Part shown: positions 33,161 to 45,619 of the stretch, piece after piece | Numbering within the stretch: position 1 is the first letter of the stretch | Layout of the letters: every line of letters begins with the position of its first letter | Assembly (NCBI GenBank): GCA_964030475.1 | Contig: CAXIPT010000003.1 | Span: forward strand, 7,206,453 to 7,270,452 | DNA length: 64,000 nucleotides | Direction: 5' to 3' | Source of the DNA: Tethya wilhelma | Taxonomy: Eukaryota > Porifera > Demospongiae > Tethyida > Tethyidae | Notes under the pieces: model-generated | Databases searched by the model: none | What the model was told of the DNA's origin: nothing | The model's input: the letters and a program-made list of their open reading frames with translations, nothing else | Position numbers and translations under genes: made by a program

Positions 33161-36100
33161 ATGTCTCTGCAAAGATTGAAAGCAGAGGAAGAGACGTTAT
33201 TAGACGTATTCCGATTTAAAAGATATATACATGTACACGGTCACCGTCACGTCGGTGAGCAACAAGTTACTGACATACTTTCTCAATTTCCCAACTCAGC
33301 AAGAATCAAGGAGATAAAGGACAACCGACTCACCTCAGGCTGGTCACTTCTACACTATGCTTGTAAAAATAAATGGTATGAGGTAGTTAGATTGCTGATA
33401 AACAAGTATAAATGTGACCCTAACGCCAAAGATAATGATGGCAAGACCCCTTTACACCGGGCTAGTAAAAGTGGTGATCTGAGGATAGTGCATTACCTTA
33501 TTACTGAACATAATTGTGATCCTCTTTCAAAGACACATACAGATTCATTTAGTTACACTCCCCTTTCACTAGCATACAATAGACGTCATTATAATATAGT
33601 TTCATTTTTGTACACCACTGAGAGGCTTCAGGCACCACATGTACAAGTCTTCAAAGAGGAGGTATTAATCTTGATGTGCAAAGATCCAACAAACACTGGT
33701 ACCACTGAGAAACAAGCTATAATGCTACTCTCTCAGTCTCCTACCCGAGAACCCATTGAATTTGCTAGAGATCTTTACGAGGCTAGTTTTGTTCTGCACT
33801 ATGCTTGTAGAAATAAATGGTATGAGGTGGTAAGATTGCTTCTAGCCAAGTATAAATGTGATCCTAATGCCAAAGATACCTATGGCAAGACCCCTTTACA
33901 CATTGCTTGTAAGAGTGGTGATCTGAGGATAGTGGAGTACCTTATTACTGAACATAATTGTGATCCTCTCTCAATAAAGACACATAGTGATTCATTTAGT
34001 GACACCCCCCTCTCACTAGCATACAATAGACGTCATTACGATATAGTCTCATTTCTGTACACCTCTGAGAGGCTTCAGGCACCACAAATCTTCAAAGAGG
34101 AGATTTTGATGTGGATGTTTATAGATCCAGAAAACACTGGTAACTCTGAAAAACAAGCTTTAGTTTTGCTCTCTCAGTTTTCTATCCCAAAAGCTATCAA
34201 TTTTGGTCTGACTACCCTTCTATGTTATGCTTGTAGAAACAAATGGTACAATGCAGTTAAATTGCTGATAACCAAATATAAGTGTGAGCCTGATGCCAAA
34301 GACTACAAAGGCAGCACCCCTTTACACTATGCTTGTAAAGGTGGTAATCTGCAAATTGTTACATATCTTGCTAGTGAGCATCATTGCAATCCAAAAATAA
34401 AGGATAGTGATGGTAGGACTCCTCTTCATTATGCTTGTGACAATGGCCATCTAAGTGTAGTTAAGTACCTTGCCAATGAGTGTAACTGTAATCCACTCAT
34501 CATTCGTGACAAATGTGGTTATACTCCATTCAATCTTGCATGCAACAGGCAACGCTATAATGTAGTATCATTTCTAATTACTACTGGGAAGCTTGATAAA
34601 TTGTCAAACAGTAATAATTATGGATCAATCACTGGCTCATATGACAAAACACTTGGGAATCTAGTTAATTTCAGAAGAAGGAATCCTTTCCATCCAGCAT
34701 TCAAAGTTTTTGTGGTTGGAAACCCGTCAGCAGGTAAGAGCACCCTGGTCAAAGCTCTTGAGAGTAGGCTGACTGACACCAGCTTCCTTGGTTCTGTGAT
34801 TAGTCGCTTCAAAAAAGTGTCTGGAGTAGAGCTTCACACAGCTGGTATCATTCCCACTCATGTCCACAGTCCACAACTAGGCCATATAATCCTATATGAT
34901 TTTGCCGGCCAGTATGAGTACTACTCAAGCCATGCTGCTTCTCTAGAGAATCTTATTTCTTCTCCTGGGGTCTTGTTTTTATTAGTTGTGGACATCAGCA
35001 AGAGCACAAAGGAGATTGTACGCACTCTCCAGTACTGGAATTCCTTCATTACTAATCTATGTTGTCGATGCAATAGACTGACTCAGAGCCAGATCGTAGT
35101 GGTTGGTAGCCATGCTGATGCTGTCAAAAAGCCTTTGCAAAAGTTCTCTAATGTTTATGACAAGCTAGATAGCTCATTTATCAGTTCTTTGAAAAAAATT
35201 GTGATCAACTGCACCCAAGCACAATCATTTAGTTTGAACTCCATTAGTGACATCATAGCTACAAGCACTCAGACCTTTCACAAAGAGTGTGGGGTGGACA
35301 CACAAGTCCATTTACTCAATGGAGTACTGAAGCAGCAGTTTGAAGTTGCCACCACATTTTGGAAAGTATCTCAATTCCTGTTGTCCCAGGAAAACCTAAT
35401 GTTTCGCGAAAATAGCCTCCTGCCATCAGATGATGCAACACTCTCCCAACACCTCACTACTCTGAACGAACATGGCCAGCTCCTTTACTTGAGAAATGAT
35501 GAAAATATCTATGACAGCTGGGTGATTCTCAACAAAGAATTACTCCTTTCTCAAGTCAATGGAACAATCTTTGCTCCAGAATATTTCAAACAGCATCATG
35601 ACATCTCCAGCAGCACAGGAGTGATCCCACTTTCAGAGATCAAGAAGACCTTTCCTGAATATGACTCAGAAATGATTGTTGGCTTTCTAACACATCTGGA
35701 GTTCTGCCATAAGATTGGTGAAACTGAAGCATCACTCATCAGTAGAGGTACTGGTCACCTCAAGTCCAGTGACACTCAATCTGAATCTTACTATTTCTTT
35801 CCAGCTCTGGTGAGTGAAGAACGGCCAGAAGAGAGCTGTATGTCTATTGTGCAGGCTGGTCACAAATCAGGATGGTGTTTACAATGCACTCAAGAAGATC
35901 AATTCTTCACTTCACGATTTCTACATGTGCTTCTCCTCCAACTGGCATTCCGTTTTGCCCTTGCTCCCAACTCAGCTGAAAGAGACAAGAGTTGTTCAGT
36001 TATCCAAAGAAAGTGCAATGTTTGGAAGTCTGGTATCCACTCACTAACCATGGATGGAGTTGAGGCCATTATAGAAGTTGTAAAACAGAGCACAGCTGTG

Positions 36101-38726
36101 ACAGTAGTGGTTGGGTGCCAAGAAGGAGAAGAGATGGCCAGTGTTCAACTTCGCTCTGAGCTGATAAGAACAGTCTTGGAAATGAAAGAGAAGTACTCAG
36201 GAGCAGTTGTAGTGAGAGAATCCATGATTAGTCCTTCAGAGCTAGACAGCTACCCACTAAAGAATCATCATAAGAACCTTCGTCTGTTTGACATGGACTC
36301 AATCGCAATGACTATATCAGAAGAGAGCAAATTCATCTTACAAAAGCAAGATTTTAAACTAGAAAAGATTTCTACAAGCGACCTTCTATACTTTGAGCCA
36401 TTCTCATTTCTCAAAGTTGATATTCTCAAAGAGCTATTTGAAGAACCAAATGACAAGAATGAATTAGATCTGCGATTCTTGGTTGAATTTCGTAAAGCAA
36501 TTCAAGACCATCTAGTGAAATTTCAAGAAACTTTACAAGTGAAAGCTCAAGCTCTGAGAGATGCTGTTCACAGTTCCCCTCCCTCTGTTCGTGATGATCC
36601 TACTCATCACTGTTATCTAGTGTTGAAGATTTGGAAGGAACAAGGTTATTATAGCTATGGTGATCTCAGATCAGCTCTGAGCAAGTACAGTGTGTTTTGT
36701 GGGAGAAACCCACTGGTGAGTTGTTACTATAACCATGCATGCATAATTGTAAATAAAAATGACCATGCATGCATGATTGATTGTGTTGTAAACAAATATG
36801 TTTGGTTGTGTCCCTATATACTGGTTATTCATGGATGTGGTATAGTGCTTGATGAATATCATTGTGACATTATTATTAATGAGAACTGCATGTTGCACAA
36901 TCATGTCTTTTACATGCACTACTGTGGTATACATATCATATTCTGAGTCATGTAGTGCTTAGTATGCTATAGGCTAGCTCTTTAGACCTTTACATATCCT
37001 TATTACAGGTGATTGCCGCATGCGCAGGAGTCACTACCTCAGCTAGGAAGAGTGACCAGTCTCCAGAACATACAAATGACAGTCAATTTGACAAGCCACA
37101 ATATACAATAGGTAAAACACAGACTAATCTAATTAACACTACACAATCCAAGCATATGTGTATATATATCCTGCTATGCATTTGTATCATACGTACGGTA
37201 GTACGTATAGTAGGAATGGGTCGACTGTCCCATTGACACAATACAAAATGTTCATGCTTGTAAACTTTCAAGGAAAGAAAGCTAAGCCTTCAAATGCATT
37301 TAATAGCCTCCCACAGACAGTTTACTTACTGTATTAACCAAGAAAACTGGCAGAAAGAGTCTAGAGCACTCTGGAGAGAGCGCTGGCGAGAAGCCAAAAC
37401 AGTGCAATTTTGTTCTCCCCTTCCTTACTTCCTTCCTTCAAGTCCTAACTGACTTACTTGAGCGCGCGATTTCCAGACAAACAAAAGGCATTGAGCCAAC
37501 TTTGACCATATAGTGGGACTTCATTTGATGCACAGTACGTCCTTTTTGACTCGTTTGCTGGTGAAAAGGCAGCAAACAAAATCTAGGCAGCTTTGAAACT
37601 CTCGATATAATACTGTACTTTTTAGTTAGCCTATTGACATAGGTAAAGGTCGTCAATAGACCACGTGGTTGCATGCATCTAATGCGCATGCGCATCAAAT
37701 ACACATTTCTGCTGCCTTTTGTAGAGACTGACTAGTCTCTGCTGTATGATTCTTTACATGCAATTGAGCACCTTAGTGTTTAAAAAAAGTGAATGAACAA
37801 GTATAATAAAATTTTTATAAAAATGAGAAGTGGGCAGTGCGGTAAAAAGCAATGAAACAAGGCAAGTCTCTGAATTTCGGCACATGACTACTTCATTTTT
37901 TGTACCCAACTCTCATACGCTACGTATACTGTGTACCTATATTCTACATGCTTGTTACTTTATCTAAATTAATCAAGTGATTGCTTGTATTGACTCAAAT
38001 GGCTGACTTTTGAATGATGGAATTCAAACTTGCAATTGACTCATGAAAATGAAATAGTCATGTGCCGAAATTCAGAGACTTGCCTTGTTTCATTGCTTTT
38101 TACCGCACTGCCCATTCCTACACTTCTCATTTTTATAAAATTTTTATTATATATCATTATAATTACATGCATTATTATATCAACTTCACACTCATGCATA
38201 GGTTTTGAAGATGACCAGTTGGATCATTCAGAAAGTGACAATCCTAGCCAACATGTAACCCCACTGCCACAAAAATGTAAGCCACATACTTAATGTTCAA
38301 TTTACACAAAAATTAATAGGCTCATCTTGCATCACATTGCATGTTGGCACTGATTTTTTAGTAGGTTCATCCATGCATTATAGTTTCTGATCTGTTTGCT
38401 TCTTCTCCCCAGCTGACAGACCCTCACTTAAAGAGCTTCAGCTCTTGAAATATCGAGGTGAGAGGAGACTGAGAGTCATTGACACTGTAGCTGCTGATTG
38501 GAAATATCTTGCTATTTCTCTGGGCTTTGAGGGACCAGCCATAGAGTGTATAGAGATGGAATCACTTGCCAAACCTAAGGATGCTTGTTATCGGGTGTTC
38601 ACCAAGTGGCTGGATGGTGGGGAAGATATGCGTGTTCCAGTGACCTGGGCTACACTAATACAGTGTCTGATAGATGCTGGATTGATGAACATTGCTGAAC
38701 AGTTGGAAGAAATTCTCCATAAGTAG
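33161..38726 (+). CDS. Ankyrin - Roc GTPase - COR - death domain protein (ROCO family, 1348 aa)
   Basis: Four exons (33161-36715, 37009-37111, 38202-38276, 38413-38726) total 4047 nt. The N-terminal ~490 residues are ankyrin-like repeats in three similar blocks of about 120 residues (HYACKNKWYEVVRLLINKYK and close variants). A Roc GTPase follows: P-loop GNPSAGKST at residues 520-528, DFAGQ near 580, and VVGSHAD in the G4 position. A COR-like region continues to about 1150. The end of exon 1 (LKIWKEQGYYSYGDLRSALS) resembles the last helices of a death domain. The last exon encodes a fuller death domain (DWKYLAISLGFEGPAIECIE, MNIAEQLEEIL). The layout resembles DAPK1 without its kinase. ATG 33161 is the first in frame. 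A role in regulated death or immune signalling is inferred. Intron 3 carries repeats A1 and B2. Confidence 0.85.
37187..37796. repeat. Composite repeat part A, copy 1
   Basis: Starts ATCATACGTACGGTAGTACG and GGAATGGGTCGACTGTCCCA, and ends at TTTAAAAAAAGTGAATGA where part B begins. Similar sequence occurs at 47926, 51045 and 51871. No ORF. It lies in a ROCO intron. Confidence 0.8.
37797..38152. repeat. Foldback element family B, copy 2
   Basis: Arms of about 100 bases (GCAGTGCGGTAAAAAGCAAT and its reverse complement near 38085) around a spacer. It follows part A directly in the ROCO intron, ending 50 bases before the acceptor of exon 38202. Confidence 0.85.
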
Positions 38727-39583
38727 ACATAATACATCACTTGACTATAATCACTATGATAAACGTTTAAGTTTGTCAATCATCACTATACATGATTATA
38801 ATCATAATTATTTTAGGTTGATGGTAAAGTCCATTAACGTACTACATCAGTGATTGAGTAGGTTTATATTTATCACAAAACTTAACCACAACTGAACATT
38901 ATACGGTGTATAGTGCTTGTGTTGTTACTTAGTCATAATTACAATAATAATTATTATAGTATGCACTATAAGTTTTGCATACTCATGCAGGCTTTATAGC
39001 TTTGTCACATTCTTGCCGATTGCATGTTTTTGTTAAGTTTTTGTTGTCACATTAAGTTGTAGCTGGTGAACTTTTGGCTCTCACAACCAATATCATGTAA
39101 CAACACTCCATAGTATCACCATGGTAACTGATGACATCAAACATCTCCAGTCACCTTGTGATAAATTCAATGAGGCTAATGAGCCAGTCAATGTCTTGTT
39201 GAATATAAGGCCATTCTCTTCTACCTTATAATAATTATTGTGTTAGCTGCATGCATGCATGCACCATGTACCAAGAGTCTTAACTTAATTGAGAAGACTA
39301 TAATATTATGTTATCTCTATACAACAATAAACTGACATACTTCTAAGATAGGTTATTACATTCTAGTTTGTAGTTGCAGGGGGGATTGGTGGGGATACAG
39401 TCGGAAGATGTTATGCCGTCTATATAATTATAATATATTATTTATTACAGTATAGCTAGAATTACCATAATAAGGTGGTGATAGCAAAGCAATTTTATTT
39501 TTGAGGATTGAACATCCTGGTGGCCTATATACATTGCAAATAATAACTATTCAATCAACTAAATGACATATTCTAGACAATTT
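38727..39583. other. Intergenic spacer between two convergent death-domain genes
   Basis: 857 AT-rich bases. The segment 39085-39232 (CCAATATCATGT, ATCACCATGGTAACTGA, TGTTGAATATAAGGCCATT) is a diverged copy of 43902-44040, in the same orientation. No ORF or RNA gene is recognised. Confidence 0.6.
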
Positions 39584-42500
39584 CTAGTTGCAAGTTGTAG
39601 CAATTTCAGTTTCATCTGTTTTACCATCATCAATGTCTCCTCCTACAACAAGGATGTTGTTGTCAGGGAGAGTTGTAGCCAGGCAGCGTGATCTTCCAAT
39701 GTTCATGTCACCTTTGTGACACCATTCATTAGTGTCTGTATTGAGTTCATATATGGCAGTTGTATACTTGTGTTGTTTGTCTCTTCCTCCAATGGCGAGT
39801 ACTTTGCCATGAACAGTTACACAGGTAGAGCGCCACACTGGTAGGTCAGGAAGATAGTACCATACTAAGTTAGAGGAAGTTGAAATTGTGGAAGATGATG
39901 GCTGTGGCTGTGTGCTACATCTTGATGATTGAACTAGTTTACTAAATTGACAAGACAGCACTGAGTAGGCAGTACAGCAGAAATATAGAGCATCTCCACA
40001 GAGTGTAACTGAAGCCTTACTAGTGCTAAAAGGAAGTTGCGCTGCTGTACTCCATCGTCTGGCTGCTATATCCATGACTTCTACACAATCCAGGTAACCA
40101 CCATCACCAACACCTCCCATGACAGCCACATGGGTGGTGGTGGAGAGAACTGCAGTATTGTACCTTGCTGTAGGCATTGGAGGATATAGCTCTACCCACT
40201 TGTGGTCATGGTAGGTGAATAGCTTGTTTGTAAGGTTACCTCCAACTGTTGTGAGTGTGTTGCTGATGGTTGTAAGAGTGAAATAGTTATAAGGACACTT
40301 TGATAGAATTGACCATGTGGAGGTGCTGTAGTTGAAGGAATAGACTTTTGGACCACCAATATAAACAGTATTTCCTATGATAGTTGAAGATCCTCTTGAC
40401 ACTTCACGAGGTGCTTTTGGTCCCTTTCTCCATTTCAATGTTAGCTCTTTCAGAGCTGGTTTCTTCTTGGCTTCTGTCTGTTCTGATAGTACGAGTTGTT
40501 GTAGCTGATCATGAGGTGGAATATCTTGAGGGTGTGTTCTAGGTGCCTCTTCATGTTGAGCCTCTGAAGTTTGACCCTTTGACTTTGCTGTTTGATTGCT
40601 GAGTTTCTTGAGATGGAATACAAGATAGTCTATTATATATATATATATATATATATATACATACAACATTATAATGTTTTTAACTTACAATAATTGTCTC
40701 ATATTTCTCTACTGTTCTTTTTGCTCCCTCTAGATTCATCTTGTCCTTTTGTTTCTTGTCTTTTGTTTCTCTTAGTTCCAGTTGTAATTGCATGACTCCC
40801 ATCATTAGGGTGAGTAGCTGCTGTTCTTTTGTATCATCTTCAGCTAAGGGTTGCTCTGAGCTATGATGAGTGGAGTCCAACTCCTCTTGCAACCTTTCCA
40901 TCTCTCTTTCTTGTGTGGCAATCTTCTTTAAAAGTTGACTGATTTCTTTCTCCTTGACTATCAGTTGTTGAGTGTACGACTGTATATCTTCTTTCTTCTT
41001 GCTTGCCTCCTTCATTGCAACATCTCTCTGAATCTTGTGATAGAATTATTCATTAAATAATATGTCATCATAATACTATTGATTATCTTATATAATTATA
41101 CCTCAACTTCTTTCAAATACTTTTCATGTGACTCAGATGCAGCACTTTGTTCCATCAATTTCCTGTTCATCTCTTCTTGTTGTTCATCAAATGACTCTCT
41201 CAATTTCTCCACTTCTGTTTCTAGCTCAAACACTCGGTCAGACTTGGCACCCAATTCTTTCATCATCCTGGCTAGCTCTGCTTCTTTATCCTTGAGCTGT
41301 TTCTTGGTGAAATCAAGTTCCATCTCTTTCTGAGTGAGTTGCTTCTCAAGAGATTTGATTTGTTCACTCTTCTCTTTCAGCAAATTCTCAAAGAGTAAAC
41401 GTTCGTCTTCTTTTGCTGTGTGCTTAAGTTTTTCAAACATTTCCATTTCTTCATTTCTACGTTTGAGTTGCAATCGCAGAAGTTCTGTTTCATCTGTGAG
41501 TGTCTTGACTCTGTGCTGGAGCAGTGGTACTTCCTCTGAAACTTCCTTCACAAACTTCTGACTTGTGTCTGTTTGCTCCTTTTTGGCTTCTTTCAACTCT
41601 TTTGTTTTCTCGGAGAGCTTTTGTTCACTCTCCATGAGCTTAGAGGAGGCACTACCTTTAGCAGGAGACACTGCTACACAAAATGGCTGTGGGAATCCTG
41701 AAGTAAAGTGGATTGAAAAACAAACAAACAAAAAAGCAGCACAAATGACAGGCCGAATCATGACATCTTATTGCAAAACAATTTAAAGTAACAAGCTCCT
41801 TACCATATTTCTCAGCTAGACTATCAGCAAGGCCTTTCATTCCAATATTGACCAGGGCTGAGAATAGTTTGGTCCAAGTAGGCTTTTCTAGCTGTTCCCA
41901 ATAAATGAGCATATGCAATCGACACTTATCCACTGTCCTATGGTCTTCACGAATGGCCAATAGCTTGTTTGTAGGTATCTTCAATTGAACACCTAGCTCA
42001 AACCATGTAATGACTCCATTCAGCTCCACTTGAAGATCTGCTAACTCAGCACTATTAACACTGCCTATATAATAATAAAGAACACCATATGCGTGGTACA
42101 TAACCCTCGGCAGAATTAATATACACTGTAATACACAGTCTGCATGTACTTATTGTATCCAATCATTAATGACACAGTATAATTATACATCAATTGAGGG
42201 AACCTATTGAGGTACTATGCTATCGGCGTTAAACTATTCATGGGTGTGGCTACTTAGACAACGTCACATCAACAATATTGCGATCATCATGAGCTAGCTA
42301 GCACGAGCACAAAGAATTTTCAAATAACACAAGCACTTAAAACAAAGATACGTACTCTACTGCATGCCCTTGCTGCACTTGGCTAGAATAACATCATGGG
42401 AGTCTGAGATAGTAACACTGCTGGGACTCTAGGCTAAACACTTGAAAGCAGGGGCATGCGCTTGGAGTAGCACACATCATTGTGCACAAATACGTTACAT

Positions 42501-43548
42501 AACACACATCATTGTGCACAAATACGTTACATAGTGCTAGTGGGTGAGGCCATGTAATCAACATGACTGCTTGCATGAGCCATTGCTCAAACTTAAACAT
42601 GTGGTATAGAGGCATTGCACTTGAATACATACACAATGTCATACGTTTGTTGGTGGGTGTGGTCGAATCACTCTGAGAGGAGGTGTGTGTCATGTCCTGA
42701 GGTGTATTGGCCAGAGAGGTGGGGGACATCAGTGCTCCATCACCTGGAGAGTATTGCCAGTGGAGGAGGAAAGAAAAGATACAATAATAATAATTTTAAG
42801 AAAGTCTTTGTTTCAGTGATTCCTATGTAACATTGAAGCATGAACCAAGGTCAAATGACTCAAACAAAATATCATTTTCTCCTCACCACTCATATTAGCA
42901 GCACTAGGGGGTGGTTTGGTAAACATGTCATTGGTGAACTCAAACATCTTGCTTCTCTTCCAGCTTTCAAACATTAGTGAGTAGTTCGCTATGTTGACTT
43001 TATTGACAACCACTGGTCGTCCTACGGCTGGGGAGACCAGATGGACATTGAGCTCTACAGTTACTTGGAACTGTGTTTTGGAAGGAGCTGACTTAGGTTG
43101 TTTGGACGAATGGCTTTCTTCTTTAATGAATAGGTTAGCAATGGCTGACGAAAGATCTTTCTGTATGCTGTCTTTTTGAGTGAAGAACTTCTTCAGTGAT
43201 TCTTTGGATGCAAACTTTGCTAGGAACAGCACCACTTGTTCATAGTAGAAGGTTTCAACTGAATAGACTCCATACTTGCTGGCTACAGGAGCCACTGCTT
43301 GGTGTAAGATGACCGGCAGTTTGACAGAGATAGCTACCTTTGGCCCTCAACACTGGCTCTCCATTGTGGATTGTCTTGATGATCTCGGCTGGACATCCAT
43401 TGATGGTGATGGGAGTTCTCAGGAGAAAGAAGTCACTATAGCAGGAGGAGTGAAGATTAACCTCATCACTAGATCTAGAGCTAGCAGAGATAGGATTCAG
43501 TTTAGATATCAGTTTTGGTGGCTTAGGTTTAAAGTTTATGTCTGACAT
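39584..43548 (-). CDS. Death domain - coiled coil - Kelch protein (939 aa)
   Basis: Six exons (43338-43548, 42887-43294, 41804-42064, 41102-41673, 40689-41033, 39584-40606) total 2820 nt in frame. Exons 1-2 encode an N-terminal region I do not recognise (RTPITINGCPAEIIKTI, YSVETFYYEQVVLFLAKFA). Exon 3 is a death domain (WFELGVQLKIPTNKLLAI, CRLHMLIYWEQ, NIGMKGLADSLAEKYG). Exons 4-5 are ~300 residues of charged coiled coil. Exon 6 is a Kelch-type propeller (TVYIGGPKVYSFNYSTSTW, VAVMGGVGDGGYLDCVEVM, LPDLPVWRSTCVTVHGKV, NILVVGGDIDDG). The propeller is homologous to that of the kinase gene at 54242. A signalling scaffold joining a death-fold interaction to Kelch target binding is inferred. Intron 1 is only 43 bases; without splicing there would be a frameshift there. 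Confidence 0.82.
40634..40659 (+). repeat. (AT)n microsatellite
   Basis: About 26 bases of AT repeats in the last intron of the death-domain/Kelch gene, near the acceptor of exon 40606. Confidence 0.9.
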
Positions 43549-43901
43549 CTTAGGCTAATTCGAAATTGTTGAGGTCAGTTTTAATGTCTTTCACATCAAT
43601 CAGAGAGTGTCATGAAAGAGAGTCCAAGTTGAGAGTTGTGCCAGCAAGATGCTTTTGATCAGATGTAGAGAAATCAGTCCTAGTACGCTGTGTGTGTACA
43701 AGTATATGTAGTCTGAGACTAGTATAGGTAGCATCATTATGACATATGAAATTGTTATAGAATACTAGCTAACAAACCTTTTATGGCCAATTGTTGATTA
43801 TACTTCCAACAAAAAGTTAATTTCCAATGATTATAATAGCCAGTCACTAGCTGGCACTAACCCGTTTCCAAATACCGTACTGAGAATCTCTTGATTATCA
43901 G

Positions 43902-44040
43902 AACCAATATCATGTGATAGCCTATAATAACATTCCATCACTGATATCTAGCATCACCACGGTAACTGAAAATTCACCTCAGATAAAGAAGAATGCCTTG
44001 TTGAATTATAAGGCCATTGTAGATCTCTCCTACTTTTTTT
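43902..44040. repeat. Diverged direct repeat flanking the death-domain/Kelch gene
   Basis: Shares CCAATATCATGT, CACCACGGTAACTGA and TTGTTGAATTATAAGGCCATT with 39085-39232, with indels. The pair brackets the gene. It may be an unclassified dispersed repeat. Confidence 0.55.
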
Positions 44041-44089
44041 TTCCTTTTCTTTTCTTTTTTATAATATTTAATACACAAATTAATGCAAA

Positions 44090-44785
44090 GGATAAACAAT
44101 AGCAACATTGCTAATCATGTGAATGCCCTAACTATATTTGAACAGATCCAGCGCCAGGCAACAAATTCATCTTGAATGATTTCTCCAAGAGCCGTCTAAT
44201 GAAACTTAATCTTCTTCCCCTAATGATGATGCTGGAACTACAATTAAGACCTATGTTTTTTTCAATAGATGCCTAAAGCAACATTCATTGGCTGGTGGTT
44301 GCAATGGATTCAACATATACAACTATATCACATTTAGCAGTAATGCTACAAGGTCTGGGGCTCACAATAAGCTAGTTTTGCCTAATGTTAAAACAAATGT
44401 GCTTAAACACTTCTACTTCAACCGCCTACCTAGACCATGGAACTCTCTCCCTGCCATCAACTTAGAATTAAACTTTGAGACTATCAAACGTCAGCTACAC
44501 AGCATCTTTTGGAATAAATTTACACTGGATACTAAAGTTTGACACTTTAAGAAGCTGCTCCTTTCACTTCTGCTGTCGCTGTCCAAAATACTCACACCTC
44601 ACAATATCGAACTTCAATTCTAACACAAACTATTATAATTGACATGTAAGTCTTGATATAACAATCATATTATTTGTGTTCGTGTACTACTCCTTTTTTT
44701 GTTCCTGTGTTGTCCCCGGCTGCTGTATAGCAGACCGTCAGCTTTTAAGGCTGTAAAGTATTATAAACAATAATAATAATAATAG
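44090..44785 (+). mobile_element. 3' end of a non-LTR retrotransposon (LINE)
   Basis: With frameshifts the translation reads as the C-terminus of a LINE reverse transcriptase: FEQIQRQAT, SRLMKLNLLPLMMMLELQ, then an open stretch 44288-44542 with SGAHNKLVLPNVKTN and FYFNRLPRPWNSLPAIN. That motif order is typical of the end of these proteins. It is followed by a 3' UTR and a terminal (AAT)n run at 44767-44785. 5' truncated and dead. Confidence 0.8.
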
Positions 44786-45082
44786 ACGTCTTAATTGAAA
44801 CATGCCATAATCCAAGTTGGATGCCGATGGCTACAATTGTCCAGACAATGAGTTTGTCAAGTTCTCACCAATGATCTTCAATTTTATGGCTTCTCTTGTC
44901 GCAATCAATGATTATTTCAATCACCCTGATTAAAAAAATAGTTTAGATGTAGCAGAAAGCAACAATAGAAAATTGTCCTATGTTACTATGTAGCTATTGT
45001 GTTCCAACTTTAGATGTGCTTGGAAAGGTACTTTTGATCAGATGTAAGAATAAAGGTAGAGAAACCAGTCATGCATGATTAG

Positions 45083-45440
45083 AACAAGTATATATATAGT
45101 AAAATTTTCAAAGAATTACAGTGCTGTAAAAGTAAGGAAGCAATGTGTGTTCCAATTTCGGCACATGACTACTTTATATTTGATCCCTCGATAGGATCCC
45201 TGCATCTTGCAAAATAATATTATGATGTGGTTCAATGATATCGTTTAAACTTATGCCAATCAGTTGGCTAGCTTAGCTAGCTAAGTGGGCTAAAGTATAG
45301 CTAGCTAAGTAGGCAACTAGCAAGACTTGCGAATAAAAATTGAAGTATACTAGTCATGTGGCAAAATTAAAACATGCCTTGTTTCCTTATACCTTTGACA
45401 GCACTGCCCATTCCTACAATGCTTATTTTTGAACATGTTC
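45083..45440. repeat. Foldback element family B, copy 3 (diverged)
   Basis: Left arm has CCAATTTCGGCACATGACTA and right arm GCACTGCCCATTCCTACAAT, as in the other B copies but with many substitutions, suggesting greater age. No part A precedes it. Confidence 0.75.
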
Positions 45441-45619
45441 ATCCATAGTTTTAATCACTATAGTGTGGGTATACATGCATATGGAGACTATCAGAGACTA
45501 GTGAGTACAAAAAGTTTGAGTAGCAGTACTGTTACACTATAAGTATAGGCAACTAGCTAATGCTTGTAGAAACCATCTTGAAAATTAATAATGGTCATAA
45601 TTATATATTCCCTCTTAAA

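Noticed and set aside
38727..39583. A gene between the two convergent death-domain genes
   Set aside because: No ORF above background, no splice-joined conserved text.
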